From Hypoxylon rubiginosum (lineage: Eukaryota > Ascomycota > Sordariomycetes > Xylariales > Hypoxylaceae): a DNA stretch of 64,000 nucleotides. Below, in pieces: positions 59,752-64,000 of the stretch; positions within the stretch are counted from its first letter, which is position 1; each line of letters opens with the position of its first letter. Location of the stretch: contig CADCXA010000068.1 in NCBI GenBank assembly GCA_902806565.1, positions 248,001-312,000 of the forward strand, read 5' to 3'. The notes under the pieces are model-generated. The model was given only the letters and a program-made list of their open reading frames with translations, was not told the DNA's origin and searched no databases. The position numbers and the translations under genes are program-made.

Positions 59752-61279
59752 TTACTGTTGCGCGCATTGAGGCTGTCCGCCCGCTTCGTCATCGTCGTCC
59801 TCCCAGCCTTCTCCAAATCGCGGGTCTCCCGAGTTGGCACCCATCTGAGAGAAAGTTAGTATGCTTTATTCCTTTTTTTATGTTTCCCTCTTCTAAGGGG
59901 AAGGGTGGAAAACAAGACGTACCTCGTCGATGTCAGCATCATCATCGTAAGCCACTTCGTCCACCTCCTCTGTCTTGATCTCCGGCGGAGGTCCAGGCAA
60001 GAGTTTCTGGAGCGAAGCATATGCCGCGTCATCCTTGAGCCAACCATCCTCGGGGAATTCAATCTTCACCATGAGGTAGAGGTCACCCTTGGTATCGCCT
60101 CGCTTATGCGGCATACCTTCGCCGTCTACCTTGAGCACCTGGCCTGGGTGTAAGACCTTGCCTCGTGGGTGGTCGATGAGGATGCCGCGGCCATCGAGGT
60201 GCTTGACGACGACACGCGAAAAGCCGCAAAGAGCTTCGGCAACGGTAATGTCCAGGTCGGCGGAAAGGTCGTCGCCGATCCGGTTGAATACGTCGTGAGA
60301 CTCTTCGTCAAGAACAAAGACCAGATTGCCAGGCGTCTGATCAGGGTGCTGGTCGGCTTCACCTTCCAACACGATGCGTTCTCCTTGGCGCGAACCACGG
60401 GGGATATAGATTTCCAGGGGCTTGGTCTCCGGGATGGTCCGCTTGCCCTTGCACTTCTTACAGCGGTCTTTCTCCTTGAAGTAGTTGCCGGAACCCTGAC
60501 AGCGGTCGCACACGGCAGATTCACGAGTGACTAGGCCCGGGCCGACTTGTCGGAAGGCTTCGACAACACCGTGACCCTTACAGCGATCGCACTGTTGAGG
60601 TTTTACCTTGTCTTTGCCTCCAGAGCCCTTGCAGGTGCCGCAGACGACGTTCTTGTTGGCAGCAAATTTGACAGTCTTTCCCTTATACAGGTCCTCCAAG
60701 GTTACGGTATATTTGGATTCCTCGTCGGGGCCACGTCTGGGTCTTCTGGGTCCCGCTCCGGGACCACCACCCATGCCGCCGCCCATTCCCATGCCGAACA
60801 TCTGTGCTAGGATGTCGTTGATATCCACCTCTTCGCCCATACCTCCTCCTCGGGAGGGGTCGAATGCGGCCATGCCATGTTTGTCGTAGAGAGCACGCTT
60901 GTCCTCGTCGCGGAGAATCTCGTAAGCCTGCGTTACGGACTTGAACTTGACTTCGGAATCTGCGCGCTGGTCTTCGGGAACCTTGTCAGGGTGGTGTTGA
61001 AGTGCAAGCTAAGAAGCGAGTTTGGTTAGTATCTATGGTCTTGACGAGTTCATAGTTGAGGAGAGGAGTGGGATAAGTGTTTCTTACTTTTCGGTACGCC
61101 TTCTTTATGGCGTCTGGACTTGCGCTCTTGTCGACACCAAGAAGCTCTTGGATAGGTGTTAGCGATAAAAGTTTTGAGTGTCGATTGCTGTGACGGCGAC
61201 CGAGACTAAAGCAGAGACGTGCGAATTACTTACCGTACAAATCGACATCGTCACCGGCATCAGGTCCGGGGGAAGCCAT
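59752..61279 (-). CDS. YDJ1: Type I DnaJ (Hsp40) co-chaperone, YDJ1/MAS5-like, with CAAX box
   Basis: Cytosolic Hsp40 that stimulates Hsp70 ATPase and binds unfolded clients, including mitochondrial precursors. Exons 61279-61234, 61146-61088, 61008-59923 and 59844-59752, introns 87, 79 and 78 nt, 427 aa. The J domain spans the first three exons: ELLGVDKSASPDAIKKAYRK then LALQHHPDK with the HPD triad. A Gly/Met-rich linker (MFGMGMGGGMGGGPG) follows. Four zinc-finger repeats are present: CGTCKGSG, CDRCKGHG, CDRCQGSG and CKKCKGK. Client-binding domains end with GDLYLMVKIEFPEDGWL. The last exon encodes NSGDPRFGEGWED and a final CAQQ, a farnesylation-type CAAX box, so membrane association is likely. 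A 9-bp tandem repeat lies just upstream. Confidence 0.97.
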
Positions 61280-61347
61280 GGTGGAAAATTTAGGCTGAGA
61301 TGCTTTGTAGATTGAAGTGAGAAGAGATTACGGCCGTCTGAGCCGTC

Positions 61348-61378
61348 CTGTAGGCTTTGTAGGCTTTGTAGGCTTTGG
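61348..61378 (+). repeat. Period-9 tandem repeat (GTAGGCTTT)
   Basis: Three exact head-to-tail copies of GTAGGCTTT, 70-100 bp upstream of the YDJ1 start codon, i.e. in its promoter or 5' leader. Confidence 0.85.
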
Positions 61379-61455
61379 TCCGGCCTGTCTGGGGCTGTCT
61401 GGGTTGGATTAAGTGGGTTGCCCGTTAGGAAAATATTTGGCGGGGCAATCTTATC

Positions 61456-61465
61456 TACCTAGGTA
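61456..61465. repeat. Dispersed palindrome TACCTAGGTA (copy 4)
   Basis: Exact copy about 180 bp upstream of the YDJ1 start codon. Confidence 0.8.
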
Positions 61466-62356
61466 CCCTGCAAACTTCGTCACCCAAGAGATGGGACAGG
61501 TATAAAAAATGGCGTATTCCTAACACAACTAAAAATATAAACCGTAGAAGAACGAGAACCGTTACCTAGACTGAGATGTCTAAAATGTCTAAAATGTCTA
61601 GAGTTTTACAAAAAAGAGATTTCATGCTGCAAGGCTGGCTGCATAAGAAGCGCTTAATAACAAATGATGCATCGATTTTTTTTTTAATTGTGCTAGGTAC
61701 ACCTACATACATCCTCATACATGCCGTGTACCATCTACGTAATCAGCCAAGTGCCTAAGGTGAGCGAGGTACATATGTATCTACCCATGTTGCATACAAG
61801 TAGCAGATTATGCATCTCTACATGTAGGTCCCGTTCTTATTCAACTGCTACTTTTTGTTAGAACACCACGATTCATACCGACGCCCTTTATACCTAAGCG
61901 ACTAGAGTCGTTCACATTATACTCTGACAATGCTGTTGAGCCTTCGTGTCTTTGCGTTGATGGGTATGGGTACAACCTGACCTGCCTGACAAATGCATTA
62001 GAAAATGCAGCAAGGATTTTGACGCTGTACTAAGGTAGGGCTGTCGAATCAGAATCCCCTGATATATTAGTAATCTCCTTGTCTTTTACGCTGCCTATCT
62101 AGGTATCGATACGGATTTTGAGCTATACAAGTTGGATCAAGCAGTAACCTTAACAAGAGCACAGTTTATTAAACCAGAGCGGGATATATAGACTATTCAC
62201 AGGTAGTAAGTAACTACATATAAGTTGGAGAGTGTGGATTATCATTACATCAAAGCTGTACACCTCGTCAGCCCGGCGAAAGGAAACGCATCCTACAGCC
62301 AACGCCAGGAACACATTATTTAGAGCAAATATTAGGTACCATCACACACTGCAGCA

Positions 62357-63649
62357 TCATCGCTTTTCCTGTAAGCCGAAATAGTCCGGATACTCGAGCT
62401 TGTGCGATTCTTCCGGAGTTAGCAAGTTTTGCAGGAGCCTGTCGATCCGCAACGACACTATGATCCAGACCACCGTGTGGAAAATCCATACGATCAGTTT
62501 CGTTTCCGGCAAGATGGCCTTAAGAAACCAACCGTGTCCTTTCTGTTCGCTCGTTATGAACGGCCTCACAAGCCGCTCGTACTCTTTCCCCGCCGCCTCG
62601 ACGCCGGACGTGTCGAGCGACTCTCCGTTCGCCTTCCACCGCTTCGCGAGCTCCCCGGCGAGCACGTAAGCTCCTATTAGCGCGGCCGTCGTTCCCACTC
62701 CGCCCCCGAACGGCGTCGGACAATACGCCGCATCGCCGAGCAGCACCACCCGTCCGCGCGACCACGCTCCTTCCGGAAGGCGGATTTGGGTCATATGCTG
62801 GCTGTATAGATCGTCGGCCATCGGCGACTCGCTCAGGGCTTTCAGGAACCTGTCGAGCTGCGCGCCTTCGGACCCCTTAAACAGTTCGACCCAGGCCGCC
62901 TTCTGCTCGGCGAGGGTCTTCGCCGCGTGTAAGGCTTCGCAGTTACCGCGTGTGGCGAGGTAGACTCGTATGTTCTCGGGTTTGTCTTTACGCGTCATGA
63001 GAAACTTCTTGCCTGGTATCAAGCACGTGACCCAGTCGTTGCTGTCCCCCTCCTGAGATGGCGCGGTGTAGTAGGCTATGTGGGCCCCCAGATCGTGGCG
63101 CGGATCCGGGAACTCAGGCCCCAGCATGATTTTTCGCGTCTTAGATCCGATGCCTTCGGCACCGACGAGGATGTCGTAGTCATCCTGACTGCCGTCCGCG
63201 AATGTGACGTGGACTTTTCCACCAGGGGAACCCTCGTCCTGAGTAAAGTCCTTGATGTGGGAGTCGAAGATGTACTTCACCCCCTTGAGGTTCCGAGTGG
63301 CTTCGTATAATATATCTACCAGGTCTCCGCGCATGATCTCGAATTCGCTTGTCGCGCTTTGAGTACCCTTGCCGGTTTTGTTGGCTGCTATGAAGGCTTG
63401 GCTTCTCCCTCGATGGTCGACGAACCGCATGCCTGGCTCGCTGCATAGAGCGGCTCGCACGACGTCTTCGATGCCCATCAGCCTCATGACGACAATGCCT
63501 TGACCTCGGAGATCGACCTGATGGCCACTGTCGCGGATTGTAGAACTGCGCTCGATAACCGTGGTTTCACAGCCTATACGGGCGAGCCAGAAAGCGAGAG
63601 CAGGGCCGGCAACGCCAGCTCCAGCAATGAGGACCTTAAGAGGAGCCAT
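62357..63649 (-). CDS. FAD-dependent monooxygenase (PHBH/TetX-like class A flavoprotein)
   Basis: Predicted NAD(P)H- and FAD-dependent aromatic hydroxylase; substrate unknown. One intronless exon, 430 aa, starting MAPLKVLIAGAGVAGPALAF. The dinucleotide-binding GxGxxG is GAGVAG at residues 9-14. The DG-type motif appears as DYDILVGAEGIGSKTR, and the second FAD motif as VVLLGDAAYCPTPFGGGVG. A hydrophobic segment (IVWIFHTVVWIIVSLRI) near the C-terminus could anchor the protein to a membrane, unusual for soluble hydroxylases of this class but common in fungal secondary-metabolism enzymes. No synthase, transporter or regulator is visible next to it before the window ends, so membership of a gene cluster cannot be judged. 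Confidence 0.92.
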   Translation of the reverse strand: MAPLKVLIAGAGVAGPALAFWLARIGCETTVIERSSTIRDSGHQVDLRGQGIVVMRLMGIEDVVRAALCSEPGMRFVDHRGRSQAFIAANKTGKGTQSATSEFEIMRGDLVDILYEATRNLKGVKYIFDSHIKDFTQDEGSPGGKVHVTFADGSQDDYDILVGAEGIGSKTRKIMLGPEFPDPRHDLGAHIAYYTAPSQEGDSNDWVTCLIPGKKFLMTRKDKPENIRVYLATRGNCEALHAAKTLAEQKAAWVELFKGSEGAQLDRFLKALSESPMADDLYSQHMTQIRLPEGAWSRGRVVLLGDAAYCPTPFGGGVGTTAALIGAYVLAGELAKRWKANGESLDTSGVEAAGKEYERLVRPFITSEQKGHGWFLKAILPETKLIVWIFHTVVWIIVSLRIDRLLQNLLTPEESHKLEYPDYFGLQEKR

Positions 63650-64000
63650 AGTTTCTGCTTGATAATAGCTTAATTCTCCAATAAATGTTTATGATCTGGA
63701 AAAATGAAGAGATGGAAAAGATAGGATTAGAGAGGATATTTAAATGTCTGATGGTCTAATCCGTGGGCTGAAGTATAAGAGAGGCACTACCTAGGTACTT
63801 AAGCACGATACTCACCTATCTTCACCCAGTCACAAGAGTCATACAATCAATGCCGCGTATTGTATCAAAGAATGATATAGACGAAGACCACAGCGGATTC
63901 TACATCAATTCCGAGGTCCTACTACCGAAAGTCTTACCACGAATCCGAAGTCCTACCACCGAACCCGAGATTCTGTACCCCGAGGCCGCCCAATAAGCAA
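63650..64000. other. Right edge: monooxygenase upstream region
   Basis: A/T-rich leader or promoter sequence with a perfect TACCTAGGTA palindrome at 63788-63797 and a TCCTACCACCGAA-type near-repeat at about 63920-63975 (CGAGGTCCTACTACCGAAAGTC, then CGAAGTCCTACCACCGAACCCG). No gene start is identifiable before the window ends. Confidence 0.5.
63788..63797. repeat. Dispersed palindrome TACCTAGGTA (copy 5)
   Basis: Exact copy about 140 bp upstream of the FAD monooxygenase start codon. Confidence 0.8.

Larger units (their letters stand above)
61280..62356. other. YDJ1 promoter / monooxygenase 3' spacer
   Basis: About 1.1 kb, no supported gene. It contains the period-9 repeat (61348-61378), a perfect TACCTAGGTA palindrome (61456-61465) and a 10-bp period repeat ATGTCTAAA near 61575-61601. 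The 60-codon frame at 61576 runs through this repeat and has no conserved features. Confidence 0.5.

Noticed and set aside
62357..64000. Possible edge of a secondary-metabolite cluster
   Set aside because: Only one oxidoreductase is visible; neighbours to the left are housekeeping genes and the window ends to the right.

Overview
This window is nuclear DNA from a filamentous ascomycete (Pezizomycotina, most likely a Sordariomycete). Most genes are split by short introns (about 45-130 nt) with GTANGT-type donors and CTAAC/CTRAY-like branch points just before the acceptor. Coding exons are GC-richer than the spacers. Gene content is typical of mould genomes, including an NLR-like NACHT protein, a LURP-one-related protein and a Pezizomycotina-type serine-rich membrane protein. 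I reconstructed 25 protein genes by joining exons across frames, plus one tRNA-like gene. The joins rest on reading frame, splice consensus and recognised family motifs; no alignment was run.

Layout. 0.5-4.8 kb: cardiolipin synthase (CRD1, +) faces the mitochondrial tRNA-modifying enzyme MTO1 (-). 5.9-11.3 kb: a LURP-one-related gene (+) and a large NACHT gene (-), each with a one-base frame break inside conserved sequence. 13.1-18.8 kb: VPS45 (-), the ERMES subunit MMM1 (+) and the CAAX protease RCE1 (-). After a 3.3-kb gene-poor stretch come the serine-rich membrane protein (22.1 kb, +), the MBOAT lysophospholipid acyltransferase ALE1 (-), the GDP-mannose transporter VRG4 (-), a short-chain dehydrogenase (-), acireductone dioxygenase ADI1 (-) and a Derlin (-). 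37.5-41.5 kb: the centromeric histone CENP-A/CenH3 (+, spread over three short exons), a FUN14 protein (+) and aminopeptidase P (-). 42.5-53.6 kb: a KAP122/importin-13-like karyopherin (+), mitochondrial Trp-tRNA synthetase (-), mitoribosomal uS10m (-), COP9 signalosome CSN5 (+) and mitochondrial Glu-tRNA synthetase (-). 54-64 kb: a tRNA-like gene, a Cys-containing acidic hypothetical protein, ribosomal eL32, a YDJ1-type DnaJ ending in a CAAX box, and an intronless FAD monooxygenase.

How the genes relate. Mitochondrial functions are common: cardiolipin synthesis, mt-tRNA U34 modification, two mt aminoacyl-tRNA synthetases, uS10m, ERMES, FUN14 and probably a mitochondrial isoform of aminopeptidase P. 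Secretory and ER functions form a second group: VRG4, Derlin, ALE1, RCE1 and VPS45. The YDJ1-type chaperone carries a CAAX motif that an RCE1-class protease would be expected to process. These genes are not co-oriented, so I see neighbourhood rather than an operon or a biosynthetic cluster.

The most unusual points are the two frame breaks (a CTT-AAG-C +1 site in the LURP-one gene and a missing base in the NACHT gene), the repeat-less C-terminus of the NACHT protein, a dispersed perfect palindrome TACCTAGGTA found five times, a stop-free 162-nt intron with an extended homopurine tract in MSW1, and a tRNA-like gene whose anticodon position reads CTA or TCT. I found no CRISPR array, transposon or viral gene.
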